In this document: positions 11,741 to 23,592 of the stretch, in pieces
Position numbering within the stretch: position 1 is the stretch's first letter
Layout: each line of letters opens with the position of its first letter
Origin: Capsicum annuum
Lineage: Eukaryota; Streptophyta; Magnoliopsida; Solanales; Solanaceae
DNA: 64,000 nt
Reading direction: 5' to 3'
Assembly: GCF_002878395.1 (NCBI RefSeq)
Contig: NC_061120.1
Location: forward strand, 118,740,781 to 118,804,780
Notes under the pieces: model-generated
The model's database searches: none
The model's input: the letters and a program-made list of their open reading frames with translations, nothing else
Told to the model about the DNA's origin: nothing
Program-made: the position numbers and the translations under genes

Positions 11741-12540
11741 AATTGGTGTTTTGGGATTTTTTATAAGGTCGAGAAGAGTCGAGGTGGGCGAATCTAAAAT
11801 AGACACCATCAAGAATTGGCCAACTTTAAAATCCATTAGCGAAGTACGAAGCTTCCTTGGGATTGCCAATGTATTCAGTACCATCACCTCTCCCTTGATA
11901 GAGTTAATCCTTAAGGAAAAACCTTTCAAATGGGGTGATGATCAAGAGAATGCATTTGAAGCTTTGCAAACTATCCTTAGTTGTGCCCCTTGTTGCAATT
12001 ATCCAATTTTGATAGATGTTTGAATTTAAATGTGATGCAAGTAAGGTGGAAATAGGTTTTATCTTTATCTAATATCTTAAACCTATTTACTATTTATTGA
12101 GACGCTCATGGGTGCAACTCTAAATTATTCCACCTATTATCTAGAGTTATACGCCTTAATTAGAGCATTAGGTAATTGGGAACCTTACTTTTGGCCCGTG
12201 GAATTTGTGATCCGAAATAACCATGAATCATTGAAATACCTCCAGGCCTACTATAAATTGAATAAGAGGTACACTAAATAGATTTAATTCCTAGAGACTT
12301 TCCCTTATATAATCCAATACAAAAGGGAAAGGAAAATGTTGTAGCCAATTCATTATCTAGGAATCATATGCTAGTCTCTACTTTGTCTTTAAAGTTTATA
12401 GATTTTAATAGTCTAAAGACAATGTACTCAAGGACCCAAATCTCTCCCAAATCTGTAAATATTGCAAGGAATGGGGGAGGGAAAGGTGGACATGATGGTA
12501 CCTCTATGTCATTCTCCAAGATTGATGCTTTTTTATTCAA
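11733..12540 (+). pseudogene. H1 RNase H domain
   Basis: The open stretch 11733-12023 starts in a shifted frame relative to RT. It carries ESKIDTIKNWPTLKSISEVRSFLG, the family connection block (I quote only pieces: IKNWPT, EVRSFLG), and a KPFKWGDDQENAFEALQ segment. Beyond, the RNase H core is broken: [13 protein letters not shown] (about 12120) and HESLKYL (about 12225) remain, and KRERKML(*)PIHYLG corresponds to the usual NVVADALSR end. RNase H would remove the RNA strand after reverse transcription. Confidence 0.75.
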
Positions 12541-13018
12541 AGAAAGATGATTGTGTGTGCCCTCTAGTTCATGTAGAGAATTTTTTCTGAGGGAAGCACA
12601 TGATGGTGGTATGATGGGTCACTTTAGTATTGAAAAGACCTTTGGGATCCTAGAGGAACAATTCTGTTAGCCCAATATGCTTCATGATATTGCTAGTATT
12701 TATGGCCAATGTACAGATTATAGAAATGTAAAGTCCCTCTTTCTTCCACAAGGATTTTATACACCGCTACCCAATCCCCTATGCCCATCACTTGGTATTT
12801 CTATGGATTTGTTTTGGGATTAATAAGTATGAGGAGAGGTAGGGATAGAATCTTTTTGGTGGTTGACCCATTCTCCAAAGTGGCCCATATTATCCCATAC
12901 TATGAAAGTGAGGATGCTTCTAGTGTAACCTTGGTGTTTGTTTAACATGTTGCAAAATTACATAGGATCTCACAGAGCATGGTTAGTGATAGGGACCACA
13001 AGTTCCTTAGTCACTTTT
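12541..13018 (+). pseudogene. H1 integrase, N-terminal and core part (left of B2)
   Basis: The HHCC-like zinc region is seen as REAHDGGMMGHF (about 12590) and YGQCTDYR (about 12700). The core follows with RRGRDRIFLVVDPFSK, ESEDASSV and MVSDRDHKFLSHF, which includes the second catalytic Asp of the DDE triad. B2 interrupts the gene right after SHF; the next codons continue at 17749. Integrase inserts the element DNA into the genome. A stop near 12943 and others break it. Confidence 0.8.
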
Positions 13019-13550
13019 TGATATGGATGTAGGTACGAAAGATTGAAATCTACCTAAGGAAGCTAAAAATGCATTAATACAAGAAATAAAGATTGATATA
13101 TTCGCATAAAAAACTACAAAGAAATAAGATCCAATAAGTGCATCAAACTCGGAAACCCCTAAATCTTATAAAATCGATCACCAATTTCGTATGTAGACCT
13201 CAAGGGAATAAAGTTCACAAGCAACCCACATTTATAAATAAGTTGCCAACACAAGCTAATCCAAACTTTAAATTCGCTCTTAAGAGAATTTAATCAAATA
13301 TCATCAAAAGTTACAAATGAAATGACTAAGGCATATATTCATAGTGTTTACCTATTCCTAAAATAGCCTATTACAAAAATATCCCAAAAGTGGCTATTTT
13401 GGAAATAACACATATGGGATCTTCAAAACATGCTCCACACACAGCCTTGTAGGCTTAGGATCCTAAAAGGGATCCACCAAATGAACTCTTCATCTCTTGT
13501 CTTGATCATGTATTGGACCTCTTTTTACTAGCCTCGGAAGAGTTCCTCAA
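13019..13550 (-). repeat. B2 3' LTR (inner end deleted)
   Basis: Matches the B2 5' LTR from GAAATCTACCTAAGGAAGC onward. It lacks the last 40 bp or so (the GGCCGATCC...GTATCA end), and sequence like B1 internal 3' region (AACATAGAATCATGCAAAGG) follows at once, so a small deletion took the LTR end and polypurine tract. Confidence 0.75.
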
Positions 13551-14270
13551 GGCATGAGGTTTTGGGTTAAGTCTGATAAAACATAGAATCATGCAAAGGT
13601 TGCGCACACTTCATATGTAACCAAACACCCTTAAATAAATTTGAAGAAAAGTCAACATTAAAAGTGAAAAAGAGTTGGCTACAAAATGCATCAAGAAATT
13701 CCTCTAAGTTAGTCCCATAAACAATGTTACCAAGAAAATTATCATATGTTAGAATAACTAAGGGTAGAAGAAAGCAATCTTTAGGGGGTAGTTTACCCTT
13801 TCAATCACAAGAAACCATATTTTCACTTAAGTACCGCATATCCCTTTTACTTGAATAAGATTCCAAGAAAGAATCAACTTTTCTATCCATATAAGTGTGA
13901 CAAGAAATAAGAAACAAGAGTTGTTTATCAAGTGGAAACCATAGAATCTTCTTTGAAAAACTAATAGTTTTGCCATCCGAATTAGGGAGGCCATATATTT
14001 AAGTAACATTCAAGTCATTCCCAAAAGACATCAATATCATCTCAGTAGGATTTTAAATCAAATGACTTTATAGCATTGTATAATCTAGGGTAAATGTTAT
14101 TATTATCAAAGAAAAGCTAGAAACAGGAGGGGGTAGGTACATACCTTTTGAGCAAAGACTTAAGCTTTCCCTCTTGCTTTCTAAGCTTGCACTATGGGAA
14201 CTCATCCACTTACACATCAACATAGAAGTTTGTACGAGGCTAGTGCCGAATGTAATGAATAACAAGTGCT
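13551..14270 (-). other. B2 internal 3' region, uncharacterised
   Basis: The first part (13551-13640) resembles the 3' internal end of B1. The remainder holds two open stretches on the minus strand (13827-14009 and the end of 14068-14352) without a domain I know. A segment with repeated Ser/Lys/Leu (ESLSLCSKG) is present. No pol motif was found. It may be decayed gag tail plus 3' untranslated sequence. Confidence 0.4.
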
Positions 14271-16001
14271 TGGTTTTGGCACCATGTTCTCCCTTTTGAT
14301 CCCAAATCTTCCAATATTCACCATTCATATCCTTTCCCATCATAAGGTTCAAAATTCAAGACCTCTCCTTCTTCGGGATAAACATCTTTATTGGGAGCTT
14401 TCATCACCAATCCATAAGGTACAAAGAAGTTTCCTTCTTTCTTTGGTAATTTCTTTTCATCTACAATGTCATCATCCCCATAAGGGATTTCTTCAACACC
14501 ATCATTTCACGTTACTTTATCCCCAACAATATAAGGATCACCCTCCAATAATACATTCTTCTTTCGGTTGGGGCATTCACTAGCCTTATGACCCCAACCT
14601 TGACATTTAAAGAAATTAATACCTTTAGAATTTGGATTAGTAGATGGATTACCAACATTCCTTCGGGGATGCCTTTGGATTGACTTATAAGTGGGCTTCT
14701 TCTCTAGGGACTTTTTGAGATCCTTGTACTCGTTCTATCCGGAGGAAGTAGAAAAATGGTAACCTTTATGAAATGAATTTTTTTCATTATTGTTCCTTTC
14801 AACTTCAATGGCCGCTTCCACAAGATCTTCTATTCTATTGAACTTCTAAACTACTAGTTAAGAAGAAAACTCATAATCTAAACTATCTTTTAATCGATAT
14901 ATGCAATGATTTGGGGGTTCGACAATCTCAAGATGAAGTATCAATTTTTGAAACTCCTCATAATATTATTCCACACCTCTATCTTCTTGTCTTAAATGAT
15001 AGGGCCCTGTTAATTTCTCTTTGTCGAAGCTTTTTGTAACATACCTCTTCCTTATAAGTTACTTGAATTCCTCATAATCCAAAAGGTCGTGATTACCATT
15101 TATTTCTCTTTGCACTCTCCTAGTCTACCCCAAGTAGAAGCATACCCTTCAAGTTGAGCAATTGTCTGGGCGACTTTCTTGTGTTCGATTAACTTATTGA
15201 GTTGGAAGATCCTATTGCATTATATTTACCAATCAAGGTAGATAGATGGATTAAAAGTTCCTTTGAAGGTAGTAAGAATGATCTTAATTGAGTTGAGATC
15301 TATGTCTCTACCTAAAATTCCTCCTTGATCCTATTAATGATCTCCTTGAACTTGAAGACGGTGTCCTAAGTTTCCTTTTCTATGTGGAACCTAACCAAAC
15401 CTTCTTCCTTGTAATTTATGTCCTTCCCTTTGATATAATCTTCTATATTTTACAAATTCCTCAATGAGAGCTACTTCACCTAACTCCTTATTTCCTCTAT
15501 AAGGTCCCTCACCTTCTATATCATCAATTTGGATTAGTTGGTTGTGATTAGTCAGGACTCGAGGTGGTTGGTTTTGATTAAATGGGGATCTCAATATTTC
15601 ATGGTGTATTTGGATGTAGGGTTATTTGTTTTTTAGAGCTTCTTGGTTGATTTGGTTGAATTAGGGTTGTAGTTGATGAATGGGTTTCAGTTGTTTGGAT
15701 ACGTATTGGTTTGGAAGATGGGTTCATGTATTTATCTAGGTGGACTAAGTAGTTGGTGAAGTATTTTCATAGTTACAAAAGTAGAGTTGTTGAGAGCATG
15801 TCCACTAGATGAGGCATGGTAGTTTTGAGGGGTTGAGTGAGTGGAGTCTAGATGAACTTCCAAGGTATCCATTCTTCTTAAAAGAGACCCTTCCAACCCT
15901 TCCAATCTTTCTTCAAAAGATCCTAATCGACTATCTATGTTATTGACAATCGTTTCCATGAGAGGACTAGCCCAACTAGGTATCTTACCTTCATCTGCCA
16001 T
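14271..16001 (-). pseudogene. B2 gag with altered zinc knuckle
   Basis: The start at 16001 reads MADEGKIPSWASPLMETIV and leads into a predicted coiled coil (SRLGSFEERLEGLEGSL). It follows TTTTTTATAG/GTTCA, an acceptor-like motif. The 89-codon first stretch (15732-16001) is open. A second stretch (15391-15594) holds the Asn/Gln linker and the EEFVKYRRLYQREGH segment. The zinc knuckle (14573-14614) reads FFKCQGWGHKASECPN: the first Cys of CCHC is Phe (14612-14614), the rest intact. Gag continues about 100 codons past the knuckle with an acidic region. Frames are broken in the middle (14620-15390). Confidence 0.75.
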
Positions 16002-17169
16002 TGAACCTATAAAAAATAAATACTAAAAAGGAAAAAAGACAATAAACAAGTTAAAGGTTAGAAAAATCAAATTCACAGGATCTCAAAGTTAACAATTATG
16101 GCTTGGGGATAAAATGGATTTTTGTTTGAAGGACTCAATTACAAAAAAAATACGTTCGGACGTGAATGAAAAGATACAACAAATCAAAAACCAAAAAAAA
16201 ACAAAAAAAAAAAGATGACAACAAAAGAAACAGATTCAAAACTAATTCACCACTTAGTAGAATGATTACTAGTTATTAATTGGTGTTACATTCAACAAAA
16301 AAAAAAATCAAATAGAAGAAACTTAAGAACCTACACTTGAGCTTAAGGTAAAGGGATGGTTGAGCGACGTGGCTGCCTCACTTGTTTACGTTAAAGGATG
16401 GTTGAGTTTTGGAGATTTCTTGCTTCCAATTTGAATTCAATTGAATCTTCAACTTGGAGGAGTGATATTCGGGTTTTGGATGGTAAAAATACAAGCATTT
16501 TGACCTTTCAATTGTTCTTTCAAGCTCAAGAGAGCTTGAATTCTTTGTGGTCCCCTCCCTGTACTTTCTTTTGTCCCTTCCTTAAGAATATTCCCTTTTT
16601 ATACCTTTTTAATTCTTTCTTTCTTATGAAGACTTGGAATATCCTTGGAATATTCTTTGAGACAAACAAATAATACACCATCTCTCACCTCTTTTTTTGA
16701 TCAAACAATCACTTTTTGAATGTTCTTCTTCAACAACATAGGAAGAACACGAAGAACATTCAAAAATTTAACCAAGACAAATGACCTCGAATTTGAATAA
16801 AATTTAAAGATTTCAAGATCATGTTGAATCCCCAAATACAGCCAACGTGTTTTTCAAGCCAAAATCTGAACAAAACCATTATGAAATTCGAGATCCACCT
16901 TCAAGTTTCTTGAACTAACAATGGTGGATGACTAAAACCAATATGGCAGAAGCTAAAATTTAAGATATAGACTCTATTAGTGTTGATTAACAATGATCTA
17001 ACATGAGAAAATCACAAAAGACATAGAAAATTTAAGACAAAAACTCTCAGCCTAAGGGTAAAAAAGGAAAACATAATTATTTTTGTGATTTTCAGTATTT
17101 GAATCTATTTTATGTTGATTTCCAGATAGCAAATCTGAGGACTATAATCATGAGAACGATTTTAAACTT
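16002..17169 (-). other. B2 5' leader
   Basis: Non-coding leader between gag and PBS. It contains an A-rich run (16192-16215) and leader blocks shared with A1, B1 and A3, such as the CTTTTTTTGATCAAAC segment. The 91-codon open frame on the plus strand (16398-16673) is a shadow of leader sequence with no domain. No other feature seen. Confidence 0.5.
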
Positions 17170-17184
17170 GACTCTAATACATAA
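17170..17184 (-). other. Primer-binding site of B2 (degenerate)
   Basis: Minus strand TTATGTATTAGAGTC next to the LTR, a mutated form of TTTGGTATCAGAGTC seen in B1. Position is exact relative to the LTR start at 17185. Confidence 0.65.
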
Positions 17185-17743
17185 TCATACAGATCTAGCT
17201 ATGAAAGATAGAAATCTACCTAAGGAAGCTAAAATCGAAACAATACAGAAATAAAGATAGATAAATTAACACAAAAAACTACAAGCAAATATGAACCAAT
17301 GAGTGTATAAAACTTGAAGACCCCTAAATCTTATAGAATTGACATGAATTTATTACGTAGACTTCAAGGGAATCAAGTTCCCAAGTAACCCACATTTCTA
17401 AATAAGTTATCAACACAAACTAATCCAAGCTTGCAATTCACTCTTAAGAGCATTCAATCTAATAGCATCAAAAATTACAAATGAAATGACTAAGGTATAT
17501 GTTTATAGTGTTTGCCTATTCCTAAAATAGCCTATTACAAAAGTAGCCCAAAAGTGGCTATTTTGGAAATAACCCACATGGGCTCTTCAAAGCATGCTCC
17601 ACACATGGCATTGTGGGCTTAGGATCCTAATAGAGGTCCACCGAATGCACTCTTAAACTTTTGGATTAATCATTGATTGAACCTCTTGGTATTATCCTTA
17701 GAAGATGTAGTCAAAAGCTTTATGGCCGATCCGAATCGTATCA
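17185..17743 (-). repeat. B2 5' LTR
   Basis: 559 bp ending GCCGATCCGAATCGTATCA before the duplicated CTTTT. It pairs with the left LTR at 13019-13550 and is the same length as the G4 LTR. It contains the block TAGCCTATTACAAAAGTAG common to most LTRs here. Confidence 0.8.
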
Positions 17744-17748
17744 CTTTT

Positions 17749-17890
17749 GGAGAAAATTGTGGGTAGGCTCGATACCAAATTATTTTTCACAACATCGTGC
17801 CACCCATAATCCAATGGTTAAATAGAGCTGGTAAATCGGACCTTGAGTTCTATGTTATGTGTCATGGTTAAAGGTAAAATGACCTCTTTT
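17749..17890 (+). pseudogene. H1 integrase, continuation right of B2
   Basis: The reading continues from 13018 with a WRKLWVG(S)IP block corresponding to the family WGRLGTKLLF, then HNPMVK and VLCYV, the remnants of CHPQTNGQ and MLC. The stretch is cut after about 47 codons by the E2 LTR at 17891. Catalytic Glu of the DDE triad would lie in this segment but the residue cannot be placed with confidence because of frame breaks. Confidence 0.7.
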
Positions 17891-18453
17891 TTATAAGAGA
17901 CAAGCTATGAAAGATGGAAAGTACTTAAGGAAACTAATGATAATTAATTCTAGAATAGAATATAGGTAGGTAAATTGACATAAGAAACAAAAAGTATTAA
18001 TAACCATTAAGTGTATCAAAGTCAAAACCACTTAAAACTAATAGAATCATACACCAATTTCATGCATGGACCAAGAGGGATTTAACACCCTTAAAACTGC
18101 GATTTCAAAAATTATATTCAACACAAGTTCTCCAATCACACTCTCAAGTGTATTGTGCATTTAATATTCAAAACAAGCTAAGGAAAATAACCCTAACAAG
18201 TAGCTATTTATAGTCTATTACAAAATGGGCCCAAAAGAGACCCATAAATAAAATTACTAAAATACCCATAAGTGAGAATTATTACTCAAATGCTTCTCCT
18301 TTTTCCCAGTGATAATACTTCAAGATGTGAAACCCTTTGGAGCGGCTTAAAATATATTCACACACGTCCATTTTTATAAATAAACCTCTAAGGATTTGCA
18401 ATTCCCGATCTTGGCTTCTTATAAATGGTTTTGAACTCTTTAGGTTTGTATCA
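17891..18453 (-). repeat. E2 3' LTR
   Basis: 563 bp; starts TTATAAGAGACAAGC (TG start mutated) and ends TTTGTATCA before the purine tract. Similar to the B1 and G4 LTRs. The five bases before it are CTTTT, but the partner flank is lost, so the target duplication cannot be checked. Confidence 0.7.
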
Positions 18454-18470
18454 TCCTCTCCATCTTAAAA
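18454..18470 (-). other. Polypurine tract of E2
   Basis: Minus strand TTTTAAGATGGAGAGGA immediately before the LTR start. Near-identical tracts occur at the same place in D and B1. Confidence 0.7.
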
Positions 18471-18479
18471 ATAACTTTA

Positions 18480-19861
18480 CCTCAAATTTGTGGCTTCATT
18501 ACCCTAAATAGTGTCAATGAGTGAGATGTCACACATATTGAATATGTTATGCACTTGATATTCTGGAAAAAAATCAATCTTATATCCATTAGCATATATC
18601 CTTTCAAGCACTTGAAAGGGGACATCACCTCTTGACATAAAATATTCTTTTATTTGTGTTGGAAATTGATCCTTCCAAAGAGGCACCCACACCCAATCAC
18701 CTGTTTTTAGATCAAGCCTTTTTCATCCCTTGTTGAACCTCTTAGCAATTTATTTGTTTCTCTTTTCAAGACGGAGTCTCAATTTTTCATACGACTTCTT
18801 CATTGCTTCTGATCTTTTGTTTCCATCTAAACTTAACACAAGATCACTAGACAAGGGGGTAAAATCTAAAGGGGTAAGGGGATTTAGGCCATGCACACAC
18901 TCAAAGAGGGTTCATACCCATAGTCAAATGGATAATATAATTATAAGCGAACTCGACTAAAGGTGGGTAAAACTCCGAAGAACTCATCTAACCTTTAAAA
19001 ATGGAGCATAGCATGGAACCCAAGGTCATATTTACTACTTTTGTTTGGCCATTGGTTTATTGGTGGCAAGAAGTTAAGAATAGAAATTTCATACCAAGCC
19101 TACCCCACATCGACATCCAAAAGTTACTATAGAACTTAGAGTCCCTATCAATAACAATGATCTGAGGGATCTCATGTAATTTTAGAACATGCTCAACATA
19201 AAATGAGGCTACACTAGATGCATCCTCACTCTTACAACATGGGATGAAGTGGACCATCTTTGAGAACCAATCAATCATAACAAAAATTCCATTCTTACCT
19301 CTCCTCGTCCTTGGTAATCTCAAGAAAATATCCATAGAAATGTCAAACTATGGGCATAGGGTGCTGGGTAGCGGGATGTACAATCCTTGAGGGAGGAGGC
19401 GTGATTTGGCACTCCTACAATCCAGGCATTGGCCATAAATCCTGGCAATATCGCTACACATCTTGGGCCAATATAATTGTTACTCTAGGATCCTGAGGTT
19501 ATTTTCAACCATGAACTATCTTAAACCACCATCATGTTCCTCTCATATAAATAATTCATGCCAAGAACTAGAGTGAACATAAAAACTTCTTCCCTTGAAG
19601 AAATACCTATCAAACTTTGAATAGGTAGTAGAAACCCCATCCTTGATCTATTTTCCCTATCTCACTCCTCATAATCTTAAAATATAGGGGAAAAATTTGG
19701 AATACAATGTAGAAATGAGTACGTATTTCCTAGACAATGTGTCGGCAACAACATTTTTCTTTCTCTTTTTGTATTGAATAACATAAGGGAAGGTTTCTAG
19801 GAACTCAATCCACTTTGCATGCCTTTTTTTATATTACCTTTGGCCATAAGATGTTTTAACG
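18480..19861 (-). pseudogene. E2 integrase and pol C-terminus
   Basis: On the minus strand the RNase H end ([15 protein letters not shown], about 19810), the HHCC region (HDGGL near 19530; YGQCLDCR near 19425) and the integrase core follow in order. The open stretch 19057-19335 includes RRGKNGIFVMIDWFSKM, SEDASSVASFY and IVIDRDSKF, with the second catalytic Asp. After broken sequence, 18504-18692 encodes the pol tail: VWVPLWKDQFP, RGDVPFQVLERI and NIFNMCDISL, typical of the C-terminal domain after gypsy integrase. No chromodomain could be read. It ends about 50 bp before the LTR. Confidence 0.8.
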
Positions 19862-20262
19862 TAATACAAGCCGAATGGCCATAATAGATTTTTATGACAT
19901 TATTCGAGGTCAATACAAAGAGGTCTAACCCATGGTCAAGGAAAGAGCTCAAGAATGCACTTGGAGGACCTACGTCGAGCTCCTATGCATTCAATATCCT
20001 ATTTGGAAGATATCTTGGTGCCAAGGAAAGCCATGGAATGACGAATAAAGAGCCTTTTTGGGTTACTTTCAAAAAACCCTCTCTTTGGATATTTTTGTAA
20101 TAGGCTAGTTTTTAAAAAGTCAACTAATATAAATACGTGCCTTAGACATTTCGTTAGTAAGTTTTTTGATGATATTTTTACATGATGTATTCATGAGACT
20201 CCATAGGAGTGTTTAAGTGCTTAGAAAAATATTTGTTGTACCTTTCTGAGAAATCTTGGTTG
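19862..20262 (+). repeat. A2 5' LTR, left half
   Basis: Starts TAATACAAGCCGAATGGCC and runs to GGTTG, where C1 enters. It includes a TATA-like ATATAAATA near 20126-20134. It continues at 24342 with the GCGGATCTAATC block, as in the uninterrupted A4 LTR near 34080. Confidence 0.85.
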
Positions 20263-20997
20263 TAAACTAGGAATGCACTAAAAACACACCAAAACAGTTC
20301 ACAAAACAAGACATAATCTGAGACCCAAATGAGAATAAGTCTCGGGTCCAACAACAACTACAAGAACCCAAGATTTCAAGATATTTCAACACCAAATAAT
20401 CAAACACCCAAACTAACAAAATGATTAACAAGATGAGAACAACAATAATATAAGCAACAACAACAAGATTCCCCACGAGGCTTCCACTAGAATAAGAAGA
20501 AATAATTACAAGATTACAAGAATATAAAGATAACTAGTGAGACATACACAATAATAAGACCCAAGAACCAAAAGATGTATCAGATCTAAGGACCCCTGAG
20601 ACATAAAATAGTAACACCAAACTCCTATAAAGGATCAAGAGGGAATCCTCCACTCAAGCACCAATGTTTCCAAGAAAATTGCAAACATAAGTGATCCAAA
20701 CTTGCAAATGCCCTAGTTACGGTTTGGAATCTCTCTCAAGAGAAGTGTTCATTAAATATCATAAGAAAACTAATGAAATAAAACCCGAAAATGTTTTATT
20801 TATAGTACATTACAAATAAAAGATAAAAAGAACAAAAGACCTTTTAATGAAAAGGCTTCAAAATGGCGCCAATGGAGTGTGCTTTAGTGGTGGCCATGGA
20901 GTGAACCAAGGCCATTCTTCATACTTCAACTTATACACTCCCTTCATTTCATTCAATACCCTTATATTCATCCTTGTTCAAGACCATTCCTGTATAA
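20263..20997 (-). repeat. C1 3' LTR
   Basis: Matches 23593-24336 from AACTAGGAATGCACT onward, including GAGACCCAAATGAGAATAAG. Its inner end reads CATTCCTGTATAA (mutated ...GTATCA). Purine tract follows on the minus strand (TTTCCAGATAAATAGGA). Confidence 0.8.
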
Positions 20998-21009
20998 TCC
21001 TATTTATCT

Positions 21010-22558
21010 GGAAAGGAATTTGACCAGAAATTTATGTCCTCACCTTAATTAGTTAAGCACGTAACGAGCTCCATAATGTGGCCACACATCTTCTCTATAT
21101 TCTTCATTTTGAACCTTAATTTTTTTTCTCTCCTTCTTATGGTTTTCCATCAATATTATCTTATTTAATGCCCACCTCTTCTCAAAGATAGTATAATTTT
21201 CCATCCCTTCGGATCATATTCCTCAAATTTTGATACTCAATAGCCTTGTGCCCCCACTCTTTACATTTGAAGCATTGAAATCCCTTGGAATTTAAAGTGG
21301 AATGTGGTTTCACTTCATACCTTTAATGATGCTTTTTGTCATCCTTGGTTGTCTCGGCTTGGACAACCTTGACCTCGGGTTGTTAAGCATCGAATAAGCT
21401 CTCCTTGAAATCCCTTTCAACCACTATTTCTTCTTAGATTATGACCTCTATAGTTTTAACCTTGTGAATCTTCATTTAAGTTGAGATGCCCTTGTTCAAC
21501 CCGACCTTGAATTGTATAATATCAAGACTCACTTTCTCAACTTGGTGATCAAGTTTCAAAATCAATTGTTGAAATTTGTCATAGTAATCAATGACACTCT
21601 AGTCCTTTGCCTCAAATTGTACAACTTGTCAAGGATCTTATACCTATAAGTCTTGGGTAAGTACCTTTGATGCATAAGGTTCATCAACCATAACAAAGAA
21701 GGGTGTTATCGCTCAATAATCTCATACCTAAACCATTTAACATACTCCCACCATATATTAGCATACCCCTCAAAGTGAGCTATAACATAAAACTTTTTTT
21801 TTCTTCAATGAGAACATTAAGTTGGAATATCTTTTCACTAGATAACTCCCAAGCAAGATAATCCTCGAGATCACTCTCATAATTAAAGATTGGAAGTCTA
21901 ACTTTGAGGGAGTGTATGCCCACTTCTTAGGTTTGAGGCCATTCCTCACCTCTTAGCCTAGATTACAATGTATACCCTTTATCCTTTCTTCCATCAAGTG
22001 AGCGTCATCATACATCCCATATACCTCATGGTTTTCTACTCTACTATATACCTCTACATAGATGGTTCTATTTGGGTTAAGTGGAGCTTGGAATGGGGGA
22101 TTGGATTTTGTGGAAAGTATGGCCTTTAGTTCAATGCAGTTTGGATTGGAGGGCTCAGGTTTGGTGATATTTAAATTCCAAATCCTTCATATTGGACTTG
22201 GGGAAGTGGAGTGTGGATTGGTCTATCATGGTATCATCTTTGGGAAGCATTTGGTGGTGGTCTTGGATGATTGAGTATTTCATGCAAAGCTTCAGAGGTA
22301 ATGGTAGTGGAGGTTTTTTGGTCATGTCCACTTGAGGAAACATGGTTTCAAGGAGTATAAGCACGATATTTTATTTGACTCTCCACTTGTTCTAACCTTC
22401 TACTCATTGTTTACATATCCCCCTTCATTCTTGCCAAATCCCCTTTCATTGTTCCAAATTTCGTGCCCAATCTTTCAATTGTTTGGGTGATAGCCTCAAG
22501 AGAGGCTCTCATAGTATAAAAAATATTGTTATTCACGGTTTGAGACGTGGTTCTTTCC
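21010..22558 (-). pseudogene. C1 gag
   Basis: The minus-strand start at 22558 reads MERTTSQTVNNNIFYTMRASL and continues with a coiled-coil-like ERLGTKFGTMKGDLARMKGD segment. After the Pro/Asn linker, capsid blocks are readable: HFEGYANIWWEYVKWF near 21690-21760 and a TYRYKILDKLYNLRQ segment near 21600-21650. The zinc knuckle near 21235-21280 reads CFKCKEWGHKAIEY; the last Cys is Tyr. A short acidic tail follows and then the purine tract, so the protein would be gag alone. Several stops and frameshifts. Confidence 0.75.
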
Positions 22559-23578
22559 ATTGTCAATGAACCAAAATGAATACCTATAAAACAACAAACA
22601 ATTAGTTGTAAAGGAAAGGTCCTCACACTCTCTCTTTATTTCTTTATCTACTAAATTCCTCACACTTAATCTCATAAGTGTTGTAAGTTTCTTGTACTCT
22701 GTGTAGTGTTGAGAAGTGAACCAAATGTTTACAACAACTCTAGAGAATAAAACACACAAGGAATGTAAATGCAAAAAATGGGTTCAAAACCAACTCACAA
22801 TCTAGAAAATGGTCACTAGCTTGTAAGTTAGTATTAGAATCAATAAATGAAATAAAAGAAACAAGAAAATAAAATTAAGAATCCAAAATTTGAACTTAAA
22901 ATTATTGAGAGAGGAGTAAAAGGTGACGTGGAAACTTTGGATTGGTTGTATTTTTTAACAATTTTTATCACTAACTTGAAGTTTTTTTTATCAAATCTCA
23001 ATTTGGAATGGTGAAGATTGGATATTGGAGGGAAAACACAGTTCAAACACAAGTTTGGAGCCTTTTTCAAACTCAACTTAAAAAGGCGAGACTTGACTTG
23101 TACTTCTTCCTCAAAAGGTGGTCCTTGAAATATGGAAAAATGGTTGAAAAGTGGTTGTTAAGTCTATGAGCAATGTGAGCAAGTCCCTTCACCAACAAGA
23201 ACTACAATCTTGTCTTTTACCTTTTTAGATCTAATGTTGACTTCATGTTTAACAAGATATGAGAAGTGGTGAAGAAGAGAATAAAACACAACAACAACCT
23301 TCAAGAACAACAATAATATCCCATGGCTACCAAAAATCCACAACAATAATGTTCTATAACACAAGTTCAAACTTAGATCTAGACTTTTTAAGTATTAGAG
23401 ATGAACAAATGAACAATAGAAATAATAAAACAAAAAACTGACTCCGATATCCAGACTCAGAAACAAGTCTCAGCCAAGATAACAACAAGACAAAACTCTC
23501 GGCCAAGAACAACAATTCTTTTTTTTTATTTTTCAAGCAAGCCCAAGAGTGATTTTGTCAAAACAAAATCAACCACAA
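22559..23578 (-). other. C1 5' leader
   Basis: Non-coding. Beside gag it ends in GTTTTATAG/GTATTCA (22585-22600 region), an acceptor-like motif. It shares short blocks with the other leaders, for example around the TTCTAATACTAACTTACAAGC segment. Open frames in 22840-23540 show no domain. Confidence 0.5.
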
Positions 23579-23592
23579 GCTCTGATAACAAA
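23579..23592 (-). other. Primer-binding site of C1
   Basis: Minus strand TTTGTTATCAGAGC next to the LTR start at 23593: one change from TTTGGTATCAGAGC. Confidence 0.8.

Larger units (their letters stand above)
13019..17743 (-). mobile_element. B2: gag-only gypsy element inserted in H1 integrase
   Basis: The limits are TGATATGG (13019) and CGTATCA (17743), flanked by a perfect 5-bp duplication CTTTT at 13014-13018 and 17744-17748. H1 integrase reads straight across the insertion. On the minus strand the order is LTR, PBS, leader, gag with zinc knuckle, short uncharacterised stretch, LTR. There is no protease, RT, RNase H or integrase. The inner end of the 3' LTR and its polypurine tract are deleted near 13550. 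Confidence 0.85.

Noticed and set aside
18504..18692. Possible host gene for a small basic protein
   Set aside because: The RGDVPFQVLERI segment is the standard C-terminal tail of plant gypsy pol, beside the E2 LTR.
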